64,000 nucleotides of DNA, from NCBI GenBank assembly GCA_029721435.1, contig CM056576.1:73301876-73365875 (forward strand). Direction: 5' to 3'. Of the stretch, positions 1 through 11,816 are shown in pieces. Positions within the stretch are counted from its first letter, which is position 1, and each line of letters starts with the position of its first letter. The notes under the pieces are model-generated. The model did no database searches and was not told the DNA's origin. It saw only the letters and a list, made by a program, of their open reading frames with translations. Position numbers and translations under genes: made by a program. This DNA is from Gymnothorax reevesii. Its lineage: Eukaryota > Chordata > Actinopteri > Anguilliformes > Muraenidae.

Positions 1-2164
1 AGGTCCCGTTGGACCTGAAATCTTACCGACTCAGGAAATTAGGGCCATTTACGAAATTGGGAAGGCAGCCTACATGCTAAGGGACAGCCAGCTACTAAAG
101 TTTCACAGTATCACACAACTCCGCAAACAAACAACTTGCTGTAAATATAACCATAACAAATTCCAAATAACTTTGCTTTAGCCAAGATTATCATGTTCTT
201 TCAAATTACTTGAGATCAAACCTGCTAGCCACATAGCCATGTGGCTGCTACCTGTCAGCTTTGCCTCAGCGCCCCATCTGTTTCATGATCATTAACTATC
301 GCAATCATAAATGAAATTTTCGAAGAGCTACTGTCCCTCAACCAAACTCTGGGTCTTCAAATTGTTTTCAACAATTCCAACCACACCACTGGTGCAAAAT
401 TTTAAGAGCAAAAGAAGGCTTTTTATGAAATGTACCATTATCATGCTGAGAAGCCGTATACCTACAGCCACTGAAGCTAACTGGAAAAACAAGTAGCCCA
501 CATCCGGTTATAAGCGCCATATTGTGAGATAGGCCTATTAGCCTCGTGTCACCAGGCTCTTCATACAGGTGAGAAGAGTGCTAATTGCTCGCAATCACCA
601 ATAAAAGGCTCTCTGATTGGCTACGAGTTAAACTTTGTACAAAAGCACATATTGGCTCAATCAACCGAACTTATGGGAAATGCAATTTTTTTACATACCC
701 AAAATTACATTTTATTTGTGCCAGATTTGTTCTTACGAAGGAAAATAAAAAAAAACGGAAATCTGTAACATTACGGACTCTGAGCACCCATGCATTAGGC
801 TACGCAGGGGTAGAGGACTAACGCGTAAATCTCTCAATTCGCAAATTGCGGGTTTTTTCACAAGCTTGCACGTCCGCCGGTTTCGCTATTCAAATGCGGG
901 TCACTTGGGAACTAAGCATTACGACATCATTCAGTGATATGGGAACTACAGCCGATGAGGACGAGGAAAGAACACAGCAGCTGGATCAAAGTAGTTAGTG
1001 TGTGTTTGTGCTGTGGTGTCTCAGAGGCTTGCATGGAAGGTATTGTTAACGGCATTCATATTTATTTCTGAAATAAACAATAGATTCGGGAATGTAGCCA
1101 CATCAACTATCTGAAAAATGATTTCAAATGATTATTACAGTCTCAGGTGATTAAATGATCTCACTCTTATAATCTCATTGCTCTTTGGTTGGTGAACTAT
1201 GAGTGTTTTATTTATTGTAATAATAATTTTGACAGGAATGATAATTGAATGTTTTTGTATGGATCTGTGTCAAGTGTCTTCCAAAATTAGGCTCGAGAGA
1301 ATTCAAGCTTTTACACTGTAAGGCAAAATATTACAAACACCTTGTATTTCCCAGAATTTGGCTGGATTTTTGTCATCTTAAAGTTAATTTTGCACAACAA
1401 AGGCAAAAAACAACAAAATGCCAAAGGGACACTTGAATTGACAAAAAATTGACAGTATACAGTAGGCTATCTGTGGATTGAAGCTAGATTTGAAAAGGTG
1501 TTTATTCATACAAATGTAACAAAATAGTACTGACAAAACAACTGGTTCTAGTTACTGTAATCACAATGAAATAAGTAATCAACATAATCAAAAAACATAC
1601 ATATATATACCCTCCACTCTCTCAGACACAATGTGCCATTTCCATTTATGGAAGCCAATATTACTGTGGAGTGATTAATTAAAAATATGAATTGGAAAAA
1701 TGCTGCGGTCAACTGAAATATAATCATAGGTTTGTGAATTGCACTAATACTAGGCAAATATTGCCATTAAAGCGATTTATTTGGTTTCCTGTAATTCAAA
1801 ATTTTTGATTTACTTGGGCAAAAAAGGAGGTGATATCACTTCCTCGTTTCATGACAGTCTTAGAAGGAAAAAAAATGTACAGCAATGCAAACATCTCATC
1901 TCACAAATAACCATCCCTACTTAGCATGGGCAGATAGCCTACTGTTGATTACTTTATCGAAGCCTATTATTTTTAAAAATGGAACAGCCTAGTCAGATGA
2001 GGTTAGTGGTTAACATCACACCATCGTGTGTAACTTTTCATGAGTACTTTGCTGAGTGTGATTCGTAACGTAATTCTAGGAGACATTTACAAACTTGGCA
2101 ACAAGCTTTTGTTGCGGAATGGGGTACAACAGTAACACGGCCACGTCAACAATAAATGACTTTA
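1..2164. other. Unassigned AT-rich non-coding DNA
   Basis: The open frames here are short (under 80 residues), lack recognisable motifs and show no codon bias. I see no repeat family or RNA gene that I can name. This is probably intergenic or intronic teleost DNA. Confidence 0.5.
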
Positions 2165-2330
2165 TAAGGTGCAGTCGTTTAGCTAACCTTCATCTCTTGC
2201 AACCGGTTGTTCTTGCTGGTTGCCGCGCTCATGTTCAAATCCCAGCCAGCTTATTGAGATCAGTGAAAGCAAACGCAGGAAGCCAACACACTTTGGTGCA
2301 TCGCTCTAATCAGTCCGTGTAGAATGATGA
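2165..2330 (+). repeat. Possible tRNA-derived SINE fragment
   Basis: A B-box-like motif (GTTCAAATCCC, near 2234) lies about 50 bases after a weak A-box-like stretch containing TTTAGCTAAC. A GC-richer tail then runs to about 2330, and no poly(A) or simple tail is visible. The B box is the only convincing part, so this may be chance similarity. Confidence 0.25.
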
Positions 2331-4403
2331 GAGACAGTAAGTCCGGTTTTGGTGCTAGTGCATATCATCGTAAAGAATATACAGTATAATTTTTTTTATT
2401 ATTCAGTCAGCACGGGGGCACAGGACATCGGCAGGGGAGCACAGGCCCCTGTAGGCACCTGTGTAAAACCGACACTGCCTACCAATTCAATTTGGTGGCA
2501 TCAGTTGATTTGCATCCTGCGGGGTTGTAAGCAATTGGTACTCCAGCGATAATGACATAAAAAATTAAAGCAGGGACGTAATCGCGCTTTATTCATTAAA
2601 CAAAAGCTCATTATAAAAGGAAGATAACATGTCCACTCCATGTATAAGCAACTGCTGTCCAGTTCGCTAGCTATGTGCTGTGACAATGGACTGATTTCAG
2701 CTCGCTTGGCTCTACGGAAACTGTCAGAACCAAGTTATTTGTAATTGCAGGTAGCATGTTAGCCACGGTCTGCATAATCGCGCATTATTTTGTATTATAT
2801 ATAAATCTCTGTTTCAGCTGGAGTCCGTTCCCAAATCATTAGCTGGTAAGAGGATGTTAGCATGCACAAAAAATTCTTCATGATGGTAAGCTAAACTACT
2901 TAGCTGGTTCGGTTTTAGCTTGGCCTATAGTATTGGTACTGAGAAGGTGCGGTGCCTGTTTAATGATTATCTGCTCGTTTTTTTTTTTTAACATGATTAT
3001 ATTGAGGGTAGTGATAGAAATAAAATTATCTCTATTGCTGTCACAATGATGCCGTGGACATACTTATTTATGAACATGAAACACCGACTGGCCTCTCTGC
3101 ACTTGAGTTGTGACCATAGCAACAAATTCAAATTTATCAACCGCCATTTTATGGTTCACTAGCCAAAATACCAAAGCAACAAAATGGCAAGTCCGCTCTG
3201 TAGAATTTCTTGTTACTTGAGTACAACCATAGATATATATTTAGAACACTAGATTGCTGATAACATCATATTTACATTACACAAAGTGAAGCACCTGGTT
3301 GCCATATTGATACACCCAACTTCTTCAATAAATGAATGGTTTCCTATGAGGCCAGTTTCAAGTAAGTTAATATAATCATTAAAATGTCGAGATGTGTGGC
3401 CGCATTTTATGGAAATATTCATGTGGAGGGCAGTAGTAAAACGTTTCATGTGAAAGTTATCGGAGAAATGCAAATTTATTTTTGAAATGGAGTAAGTTGC
3501 GTTTGCATGCTAGCTAGCTAATTAGCCATTCCATTTACTTAAATACACTGCTGACTAAAAGCAAATGCTAACGATTGTTAACAGTCACCATCTAACTAGC
3601 TACATTGACTTGGCAGTTAATAAAAATTAACGAGGTGGCTAACAAGCTAGATACTTGTAATTGACATTCAACGGCAATACTTCTTACCACCAAAATATTT
3701 AAAATGGAGGATAAGTTGCTTTGTCTTTCTATAAAGGGGTGCGTTTACCAAAAACACAGATGCTAACTTACATGGTCGGTCTCATAGACTGAGGACGAAC
3801 TATGTAAATGTAAGTTGTTAACGTGGTTAGCTACCATGCTTTTGATAAATGTGCTCCAGATTTCCAAAAGACAAGAAGGAGAGAAAGGCTTGGCAGTCAA
3901 AAGTCAGGATAAAAAAAAACATTTCGCCATCCCCTTGATCGGTGAGGTAAAACTTGTTAATGGAGTGGCTCCAGTTAACTTGCTCTTCCGTTTAACAACA
4001 TTGGCATTTGACATATGAATCAATTGTCACCGAGTCACATTTTTAGTCTCCCCTTCCGTGTGCGCACCTCTTCCCCCACCCAAAAAAAAGTGCATATTTA
4101 GGGAGACGAAATGTTGCTCTGCACAGTGATACCAAAATAACACCAACTAACAGGCTAGTGTTTTTGAAAATGTAATTCAGAAGTAGGTGAAAATGAATGG
4201 GAGTCTATGAGCGAATTTTAGTTCCTGGTGTAAAAGGTGAAAGGAGTTTTACCAAGCTCTGAGTGCACCTAGGGGACATTTAAAACGATCCAATTTCTGG
4301 ATCTGGTACAATACTTACCAGTATGGTACGATAAAAGGCTGGAGATATAAGTTGGTACTTTACCGAACTATGTTTTTACAATAAATAGCAACATGTGTGT
4401 TTT
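2331..4403. other. Unassigned non-coding DNA
   Basis: The stretch is AT-rich with small homopolymer runs and scattered GCTAGCTAGC motifs (for example near 3510). No coding region, SINE head or inverted repeat was recognised. The stretch just below 4403 does not continue the adjacent LINE, which ends abruptly there. Confidence 0.45.
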
Positions 4404-5141
4404 TCACAAATGGTTTAGAGAGGACCAACCTAGCGATTCATATAAAATACAATGGTGAGTGCGAGATCCTGAATTTGTAACAAAGCCTATTGCAGCATGA
4501 TATGCAGAATCCAGTTTTGTCAGTAGAGATGAAGCTGCGTGCATATAATTCATATCACCATAGTTTAATACCGATAAAATTAAGCTTTGCACAATTTTCT
4601 TTCTGGCCTCAAATGAGAAGCATTTTTTAAGGCGGAAAAGAATTCGTAGTTTTGACCGAAGTTTTTTCAGTAGATTATTAATATGCATATTAAATGTCAT
4701 CTTATCATCAAGCCATATTCCTAAATATTTATAAGAAGTTACTCTGTCTGTGCATGTACGTTCCAATGTTGATAAGGTAGAATTAATAATCATAGAGCGA
4801 GAACGAGTGAAGGTCATGTATTTGGTCTTTTTTGGATTGATGACCAACTTCAATGTATACAATGAATGCTGCAGATATAAAAAATCATCCTGCAAGTGCT
4901 CTATGGCTTGATTCAGAGAGGGTGCAACCGTGTAAACAATTGTGTCATCAGCATACAAGTGTAATTTAGCAGGATTTATTCCATGAGCTAAATCATTTAT
5001 TAAAATCGAAAATAAAATAGGGGCTAAAATAGACCCCTGAGGTACTTCTTTGTTTACTGTAAGGGAGGCTGAGGAATAGTTTTTGACTGAGACGCACTGC
5101 GCTCTTCCAGTTAAATAGTTCTTGAAGCAATTCAAAGCCAT
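4404..5141 (-). pseudogene. LINE reverse transcriptase, C-terminal two thirds
   Basis: This 245-codon frame carries the RT palm motifs in order. PQGSILAPILFSILINDL lies near residues 35-52. YADDTIV, with both catalytic aspartates intact, is at 4935-4955. The thumb-like GYLIW-type segment reads SYKYLGIWLDD. The first ATG is internal: the same frame continues upstream as RT sequence (LFVDLSKVFESVDH) beyond one TAA stop, so this is not a true start. It is the best-preserved piece of the surrounding LINE. The connection or tail domain normally found after SLGW is missing. It cannot function alone. Confidence 0.85.
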
Positions 5142-5690
5142 GTCACCAAGGCCTATACAGGCAAGTCTCTGTTATAGCAGTTGGTGATCTACAGATTCAA
5201 ACACTTTAGACAAATCAACAAATAGGGCTGCACGGTGCTGCTTAATGTCCAAGGCTTTGATAATATCATTAGTGACTAGCATAGTGACTGTTATAGTACT
5301 ATGGCCTGATCTAAAACTTGACTGATATTCACTGAGAATATCATTATCAATAATTAAAATAGTTTCAATTGGTCATTCACAAAAGATTCAAAGACCTTGG
5401 CTATAACAGACAGCCTGGAAGTGGGTTGGTAATCATTCAAATCAGAGGGGTCTCCACCCTTTAATAAAGGGAAAACCATACCTGACTTCCAGGTACTGGG
5501 TATAATATTGCAGGATAAGCTTAAATTAAAAACAGAAGTTATTGGCTCTGCAATAACATCTGCAGCAAATTAAAGAAAATAAGGCTTTACCTCATCAGGG
5601 CCAGAGGATTTCTCACTATCTAGACTCATTAGAGCTTTATGAACTTGTCAGACACGGTGAGATAGGGGCAAAAGTTTCTTTAGCATTAGA
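5142..5690 (-). pseudogene. LINE reverse transcriptase, N-terminal portion (disrupted)
   Basis: Reading the minus strand upstream of 5141 gives recognisable RT fingers and palm pieces: a PDEVKP-like segment near 5600, STWKSGMVFPLLKGGDPSDLNDYQP near 5500-5430, then SEYQSSFRSGHST and ALFVDLSKVFESVDH. At least one TAA stop and frame changes interrupt it. The D in VDLSK is the first catalytic aspartate position. It belongs to the same element as the downstream frame. Confidence 0.7.
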
Positions 5691-5700
5691 AACCAATGTA

Positions 5701-6430
5701 TTACTTTGGTCGAAGGTTTAACCAACTGAGAAAAGACTCTGAGACTTTGTTGAAAGAGTTTATATTATTGGCTATACCCAGGATTACACTTTGCTTGACT
5801 TTCAAAACATTAGGGAGGGTGGTTTGTGCAATAAAACCTGAGTTTTTAACTAACTTCCAGAATTTGGCAGGGTTATTCAGATTTTCATTTATCATAGAAA
5901 CAGTAATCACATTTAGAATTTTTGATTAATTTTGTGCATTTTTTTCTTAGTGTTCAGTATATAGTCCAATCAGAGGGCTTATTAGTCCTCTTTGCTTTTG
6001 CCCAGGAGGCATTTCTTCATCTAGTACAAGTAGAGATAGATTCTGTAAACCAATGGTTATTTTTACCACCAATCCTATATCCTGTAAAAGGGGCATGTTT
6101 CTCACAGATAGCCAAGAAAACGGATTTAAAGTATTCCCAAGCTAGATCAACATCAGGCATTAGCGAGACAATGCCAATGTTACTGTAATGAAGATCGTGC
6201 TAGAAAGCTTGTTCATTAAAATATTTAACAGTCATTAATAAATAAACCACGGTTCAGTCTTAGCAATCTTACAGCTTCTCACACAGACAACTACACAATC
6301 ATTGCTAACATCTTGACAAAAAGTTCTGGCCACAGTGAATTTGTGAGGTACGTTTGTTAAAATAATATCAAGTAATGACAATTTGCGCGGATCTTTGTGG
6401 TTTAGCCGGCGAATTTACCAAGTGTGTGAA
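5701..6430 (-). pseudogene. LINE endonuclease-RT linker region (degraded)
   Basis: The minus strand yields short in-frame stretches typical of the linker of L2-like LINE proteins: LSLLDIILTNVPHKFTV near 6385-6330, and AKFWKLVKNSG near 5860. They are separated by many stops. The stretch 5701-5910 is an open 69-codon piece. No function is retained. Confidence 0.6.
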
Positions 6431-6436
6431 ACAATT

Positions 6437-6703
6437 TTACTCACAGAAATCCTTGAATTGGTCAGAGACAGACGAGAGCCAGTCCCAGTTTAAATCTCTG
6501 AGTAAAACCAGTTCTGCGTTAGTCCAATTTTGGAGATGATTTGTCAGTGAAGTGGCTGCTTCACTTGAAGCTGAAGGCGGACGATAGCATCCAACTACAA
6601 TAATATTGCTGCATCCATGTGGTGTCGGGATATTCGGAAAAACGACTTTTCGACTGGGAAAATTCACATGAACGCCCCTCATGTCGGAAAAACAACTTGG
6701 CAT
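6437..6703 (-). pseudogene. LINE APE-type endonuclease fragment
   Basis: An 88-codon piece contains VVGCYRPPSAS and LLRDLNWDWLSS. These correspond to the GxYRPP and GDxN motifs of the apurinic-like endonuclease that nicks target DNA. The usual glycine of GDLN is arginine here (RDLN), although the aspartate and asparagine remain. The N-terminal half of the domain is not recognisable, so the 5' end of the LINE is missing. Confidence 0.7.
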
Positions 6704-6984
6704 CTTGGCAAAAATTGTGGTACAAGTTGCTGACTTGACTTGATATTGACGTCACATTCACCGAAAAATGGTGGATGAAGACCAGTGCATAGTTTACTTT
6801 TACACAAATATGGACGTTTTTCTGATTAAAACACATATGTATGAAATTAATCATATTTCATGGCTCACCTGATCCATTTTGGTTGTTCTTCAGTGTCACG
6901 AAAAAACTGGAAACAGTTGTCAGTGTTTTCTTTAATCACTGAGCATTAAAATACAACTCAACTTCTTTGCAACATCCAGACAGA
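6704..6984. other. Non-coding spacer between two LINE fragments
   Basis: AT-rich sequence between a minus-strand and a plus-strand LINE. Nothing is recognised. Confidence 0.4.
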
Positions 6985-7434
6985 TATGAACACATAACTC
7001 CAGAGCTCACCTCTCTTTACTGGTTGCCTGTTAATGCCTGAGCAGATTTTTAAGTGCTACTGTTGACTTTTAAAATTGTAAATGGTTTGACACCCTCTTA
7101 CCTCATTGATATGGTGGATCCATATGTGCCTGCTCGGACATTTCGTTCTCAGGAGACTGACCTTCTGAGTGTCCTTAAGGTCCGCAAAAAGACTATTGGT
7201 GAGCGGGCCTTTTCATTCCGTGCTCCCACTCTATGGAACAGTCTTCCTGTTGATATTCGGTTAGCATGTTCGATTGGTGTATTCAAAGCGAAGCTAAAGA
7301 CCCACCTGATTAATGTTGTTTACTGCTGATCTTATGGTGTGTTGTGTCTTTGTTTGTTATTTGTTTTTCAGCTTTGTAAAGCACTTTGATTGAAAGCGCT
7401 CTATAAATAAAATTATTATTATTATATTATTATC
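6985..7434 (+). mobile_element. L2-type LINE 3' end (5'-truncated copy)
   Basis: This plus-strand fragment encodes the last part of an L2-like RT protein and the L2-like 3' UTR. The coding part begins mid-protein (TPELTSLYWLPV). The UTR has the characteristic GTAAAGCACTTTGATTG and GCGCTCTATAAATAAA motifs. It ends in an (ATT)n tail near 7411-7433, as expected for a 5'-truncated insertion made by target-primed reverse transcription. It is a separate insertion from the minus-strand LINE next to it, because the orientation is opposite. Confidence 0.85.
7054..7329 (+). pseudogene. C-terminal tail of L2-type LINE protein
   Basis: The 91-codon frame matches the conserved tail of L2/Rex-type LINE proteins: FKIVNGLTPSYLIDM, then a PYVPARTFRSQ segment, and FSFRAPTLWNSLPVDIR, with FKAKLKTHL at the end. 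The ATG is internal and the reading frame opens upstream with a stop in between, so this is a remnant and not a gene. The tail has no catalytic residues. Confidence 0.85.
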
Positions 7435-7637
7435 CATGTTTTTCCCACATTAGGATTTCAATGCACATGAGCACAATGAAATTGAAAGAAAGACTTGTCG
7501 ACTTGGGAACTCTGACCCTCCGACATCACATGAATGCAGCAAATTTGCGCTATTTGGGAGGGATACTTTAATTGCCAAAAGTTCAAAGCGATTTAGTTCA
7601 CTGATAGAACGAACGCAGGTGCAGTTCATTTTGGATT

Positions 7638-7860
7638 TACAAAACCCAACACCAGTGAAGTTGGCACATTGTGTAAATCGTAAATAAAAACAGAATACAA
7701 TGATTTGCAAATCATTTTCAACCTATATTAAATTGAATACACTGCAAAGACAAGTTACTTAATGTTCGAACAGGTAAACTTTGTAATTTTTTGCAGATAT
7801 TAGCTCATTTGGAATTGATGCCTGCAACATGTTTCAAAAAAGCTGGCACAAGTGGCAAAA
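7638..7860. mobile_element. Terminal fragment of a Tc1-like transposon
   Basis: The segment starts TACAAAACCCAACACC and continues AGTGAAGTTGGCACATTG, then GTGTAAATCGTAAATAAAAAC. This is the terminal layout of a common fish Tc1-like family (TA target, long AT-rich terminal region). Similarity appears to stop near 7860, so only one end is present and no transposase is visible. The relic at 32.8 kb ends in a related terminus (GTCCCAACT and GGGGTTGTA on the plus strand). Confidence 0.65.
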
Positions 7861-7904
7861 AAATCTTGCAAAGATCTTGGAAAATCCTACTCAAGACATT
7901 TCCG

Positions 7905-8030
7905 ACACGAGAGATCGACCAATATGGGTTTTTCAGTGGCCGTTGCCGATGCCGATATTTAGATAGCAGGGCAGCTGATGGCCGATATATAATGCCGATT
8001 TTATTTATTTATTTTTTTAAATGATAAATT
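7905..8030. repeat. CCGATAT-rich dispersed repeat
   Basis: Repeated CCGAT and CCGATAT words (GACCAATATGGG, TGCCGATGCCGATATT, GGCCGATATATAATGCCGATT) resemble the interior of fish hAT-associated MITEs. No clean terminal repeats could be marked. Confidence 0.35.
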
Positions 8031-8757
8031 ACAGGGCAGTCCTATTAACCCCCAGAACTCCGCTGGGGTGCTGGTGATCCCAACAACAGTGTTAATATTT
8101 TGTCTCTTATCTCTGTCTGGAACCACACAGTGGAACTTAATGGGGAAAACTGTGATCAGAAGCTTACTCTCTTGGCGATCTATGGTGGGCTCCAGGCAAT
8201 TACATCCTTAACAAAAGATTTTCAGTCCAGCTGTGTGTGTTGCTTTTTTCCCTTCCAATGCCTGAGAGACCCATATTCAAAAATTAGCAAGTTCATTAAT
8301 TGTTGATCTGTGTTTTTTTTATTAAATTCTATGAAATTCAATTTCTGTTTTTTTTTTTCTTTTGTCTTCAGGGTCATATGAATATTATTACATTCATGCG
8401 ACATCATTTCGGAATACATATTTGTGATAGCCTAGGTTGTCAAAAAACAAACCAAAAAACACGTTTATTACTTGATTGTGCTTGATTGGGTTGAGATTGC
8501 ATGCATTATTACACAGATAGACCAGTTGGACGAAAAACAAGTAATGGCTTGGTTATTTATCATTTATTTGAACACAGTAAAACTTGAAAATGTAAAAAAA
8601 AAAAAGTTCACTATCTCATTTTGCTCTCTTAGATATGCACTCTGCACCGCCGTGCATTATCATGTATTAAGTCACAGCGGTGACAACAATGTGCAGAGAT
8701 TTTTTTTCTCGCGAATCACTGTTGTGTTGGTGAAGCACGCACGAGCGCATGCACCCT
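8031..8757. other. Unassigned non-coding DNA
   Basis: AT-rich with poly(T) and poly(A) runs. No motif-bearing frame or repeat family was recognised. Confidence 0.4.
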
Positions 8758-8811
8758 TTCTTTCTCTCTCTCTCTCTCTCTCTCACACACAAACACAAAC
8801 ACACACACAGA
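8758..8811. repeat. Compound microsatellite (TC)n-(AC)n
   Basis: A TTTC/TC run passes directly into a slightly interrupted CACACAAACACA run. The overlapping open frames on both strands (Ser-Leu or Arg-Glu repeats) are artefacts of the repeat. Confidence 0.95.
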
Positions 8812-9282
8812 CATAAAACCGGCAGAGAGGGAGACACACTCATGGTATGATAGAAGCTCATAATGTTCGTTCCCAAAAATGTTGGCAAGCTGCTGATAAC
8901 AACGCAAAGGTAAAGTTCACTTTCAAACGAGCATTACTGTTCATTTAGCGTTAGCCGATTAGCAAATGCTGCCGAGACGACAGGAGAGGTTTATCAATCC
9001 TGTGGCCTCTGACACAGCTGACAGCAAATGCAGCTGGCCGTGCCCACTTGAGAATAGTTATGCCGCTGCTAACGTTAACTGGCTGTTACTGTTAACGCTA
9101 TTCTACAGCTAACAGCTAGTGAACATTACACTGGCACGATCTGATGAAGGAAATAATTTAAGGCTGTGTAATGACCGGCCACGACGGGTTCACTATCACA
9201 AAAGGCTTCAAAGCTTCACTTGCACTTCTGTCGTATGGGACAGAAAAAAATCTGTCGTACGGGAGGCTCTGAATTGAGCTCA
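8812..9282. other. Unassigned non-coding DNA
   Basis: Mixed composition with several GTTAGC/GCTAAC words. Nothing identifiable. Confidence 0.4.
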
Positions 9283-9385
9283 GGTTTTTACAGCTTCCAC
9301 CTGTTATTGCACTTGAAACTTGGACAGCTAAAGCGAAATAAATAATGACTGATTACTTTTTAACAATAGCGGCCTTGCCAGATGC
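9283..9385 (+). repeat. Left arm of an inverted repeat pair
   Basis: The arm starts GGTTTTTACAG (9283-9293) and ends AATAGCGGCCTTGCCAGATGC (9365-9385). Both words recur in reverse complement, in the matching order, at 10790-10907. The middle of the arm is diverged. Confidence 0.5.
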
Positions 9386-10789
9386 AATACCCTCGATCGC
9401 CAGATGGCGGTAATTCTGTATCCGGGGTGGTTCAGATCTGTGCGGCAAATCGCTGTTTGTCTGGATCGCATTCAGACGCATAGAGGAACACTGTCTATGA
9501 GCGAACCCCCCAGGATTTCTTGAAATGTTTGTATAATTTCGAATGCACAGCATGGTAAGATCATCAAGTATACATTAGAGATAACAGCTGTCAATGTAAA
9601 GTGACTTAAAGCTGAAGGATTCTTTTCTATATGCCTGGTTTTAATGCTGGAAATTCCCACGTCCCCACATGGCGATGTTATTTCTTTACACCCAACAACA
9701 CCAATTGTCAGTTGAGGCTTTTTCAGAAAGATGCATGAGACGACCCCCAAACTACATGTTGCTTGGAGGCCAGCTGATGCGAGGCCTATGGCCATCGGCC
9801 AGGCACCACACGGCTCATGGCCGAATATTCTACATTTTTAATACCATGTCAGACCACTTAAATTAACCAAAAAAGCCAATCATGCATGCATGTTTGGCAC
9901 AATAGACATGTATCAGTCAGAAAATCTTTTTTTTTCCACAAAGAAAGATGGTTAGGTCCCAAAAGCTGCTGTTGAATAATGTAAACAAACCGGCGATTTG
10001 GCTATTCTCCGCTATTGTGCCTTTGCATATTCGTTACTCGGGGTCGGGGGTTAGCCCACTTGAGGGGGGGGGGGGAGCTTAGAACTTTTTAGGAAAGTGA
10101 TAGAGCCTTCTGTATACAGCTGACTGCAAAAACGTTGTCACCACCCAATAGTTATAATGTTCTTCTGGTAATTAGCTAACAAATTAAGGCTATTAGCTGC
10201 TTTACTCACCAAATAAATGCAGGTTTTCTCCACAAATCCAATAATCTTCTCAAACAAGCTGACAATTTAAAAAAAACAAACCCATTAAATTGCACTCAAG
10301 AGGATGAGCGCAAAATTAAGAAACTGAAACAAATATATTTTTTGTATACATATTGATAGACATATTTCAAAATATAGCTAATCGAAGGATATCAATCTGG
10401 AGTCATTTTTGGGAAGGTAGGGACGATTTATATATTTCATGAGACGTTTTCGAAGGTCTAAGCTTGATAAATACATTACGATCCTGGGCTGCCATTGTAT
10501 ACAGTGAGCAGCACCTAGGCTACCCAGGGGTGTTATTGGCGGAGAAATGCATTTAATACTCCAAAATGCCCATATTTCTGCCAAGAAGTTGATAGTTGGA
10601 GTCTTCATCCATGTATACCTCACTTACCAGATGTCTCTGTCACACGAACGATGATAGAAAAGTTGATGAAAGCTAACAACAAAATTTCTTGCATTGATAT
10701 ATAAGCGGCAGTTCATACAAGCTGGACGGCCGACCGCCCCGAATATCGTGTAGGAAGGTGAGGACATCTAGCTGCAGAAAACTGAACTG
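9386..10789. other. Interior between inverted repeat arms, non-coding
   Basis: About 1.4 kb with no recognisable protein. It includes a 12-base G run at 10064-10075. A minus-strand frame at 10378-10623 has no motif I know, though its DNA (around the CCCCTGGGTAGCCTAGG word) has the look of a dispersed fish repeat. Confidence 0.4.
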
Positions 10790-10907
10790 TGCGTCTGGCA
10801 AGGCCGCTATTCATGTCCCCTCAGTTAGTTCTGGTCTGTGATAATTCTGTACCTGATGCACAGAACAAAATATTTGTCATATGGGACAATTATTGTCTGT
10901 AAAAACC
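10790..10907 (-). repeat. Right arm of an inverted repeat pair
   Basis: The words TGCGTCTGGCAAGGCCGCTAT (from 10790) and CTGTAAAAACC (10897-10907) are the reverse complement of the ends of the 9283-9385 arm, with one mismatch in the longer word. No target duplication was found outside the arms. Confidence 0.5.
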
Positions 10908-11816
10908 AATTAACTGTTTCTGCCCCATTATTTACCGTCTTTTCTTCAGAAGACCGTCTTGAAATTTTACCATAGCAAACTGTACATAGACCACTGTGTA
11001 AAGCTCAAAATGATTGAGAAATGACAAGTTGTGAACCATGAAAAACACTTACTAGTAACACAAATTATCATCGATTTGTCATCTCATTGCCAACTTGGAT
11101 GTCGGAGTGGTAAGGGGTTAATCAATACCAGTCCTGTTAAAAACCATATTGGTTCATCTCTTGTACATAGCACTAAGAAAGGCAAGTCACCCGTATGTTT
11201 AATTGCCCGTCCATATGTTTAACTGGGGTTAAGATTGAATAGGTTGCTTGTTTTGCATGGTGAATAGCGAGAGTGAATAATACTGGAAGTTAAACGTGTT
11301 AAAAGAGAACTGGTTTTCGATTGAAGATGAGGAGTTCTTTAGTTATTGCGTGGAAACTGAAATCAAGATGGCTGCCGTAATGGCCATATTGGATATCGCA
11401 CGGCACTCGTTTTTGAAAGGAACCTTCCTCTACCCACCCCGCATACACTGCCAAGAAATGAGATGGATCAGAGAAGGCCTTTTTTAGTTATTGCGTGGAA
11501 ACAAGAATTTTCCGGCCAGAAGGGGTGTTCACATAATGCCCCCTGCTCATTCGAGGCAGGGGCATAATAAGGTGCCGTCAACTCGTTAGGTCATACTGAG
11601 ACATTCTGCATCATGCCCGTTGTTTTCATTGTTCTGCGCTGTTGTGGGACACACAGTAATGTTGGACATATTAATGGACACAAGATACCCCCCTATACTG
11701 CATGTAGCATGTATACTGCATCAGTTTTGTTTTGCTGCGGTTTATTATTTTGTTCATTCTTAACCCCTTTGCGCAAAATACAAATAATGCCAATTTTTTC
11801 CTGTTATGCATTGTTA
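10908..11816. other. Unassigned non-coding DNA
   Basis: No gene or named repeat was seen. It directly precedes the LTR retrotransposon. The bases 11812-11816 (TGTTA) are not repeated beyond the other end of that element. Confidence 0.45.

Larger units (their letters stand above)
4404..6703 (-). mobile_element. Decayed L2/CR1-type LINE (endonuclease plus reverse transcriptase)
   Basis: On the minus strand an endonuclease-domain fragment (6703 to 6437) is followed by a degraded linker and then a reverse transcriptase that reads to 4404. The order endonuclease then RT, the GCYRPPSAS motif and the YADD catalytic box fit the L2/CR1 group of non-LTR retrotransposons. These copy themselves by nicking the target and priming on it. 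The frame is broken by several stops and shifts. The protein stops right after SLGW and no 3' UTR or simple-repeat tail follows, so the 3' end looks truncated or replaced. The element is dead. Confidence 0.85.

Noticed and set aside
8472..8907. Overlapping open frames with Ser-Leu, Thr-Gln or Arg-Glu repeats
   Set aside because: They are produced by the TC/AC microsatellite at 8758-8811 and have no independent coding evidence.
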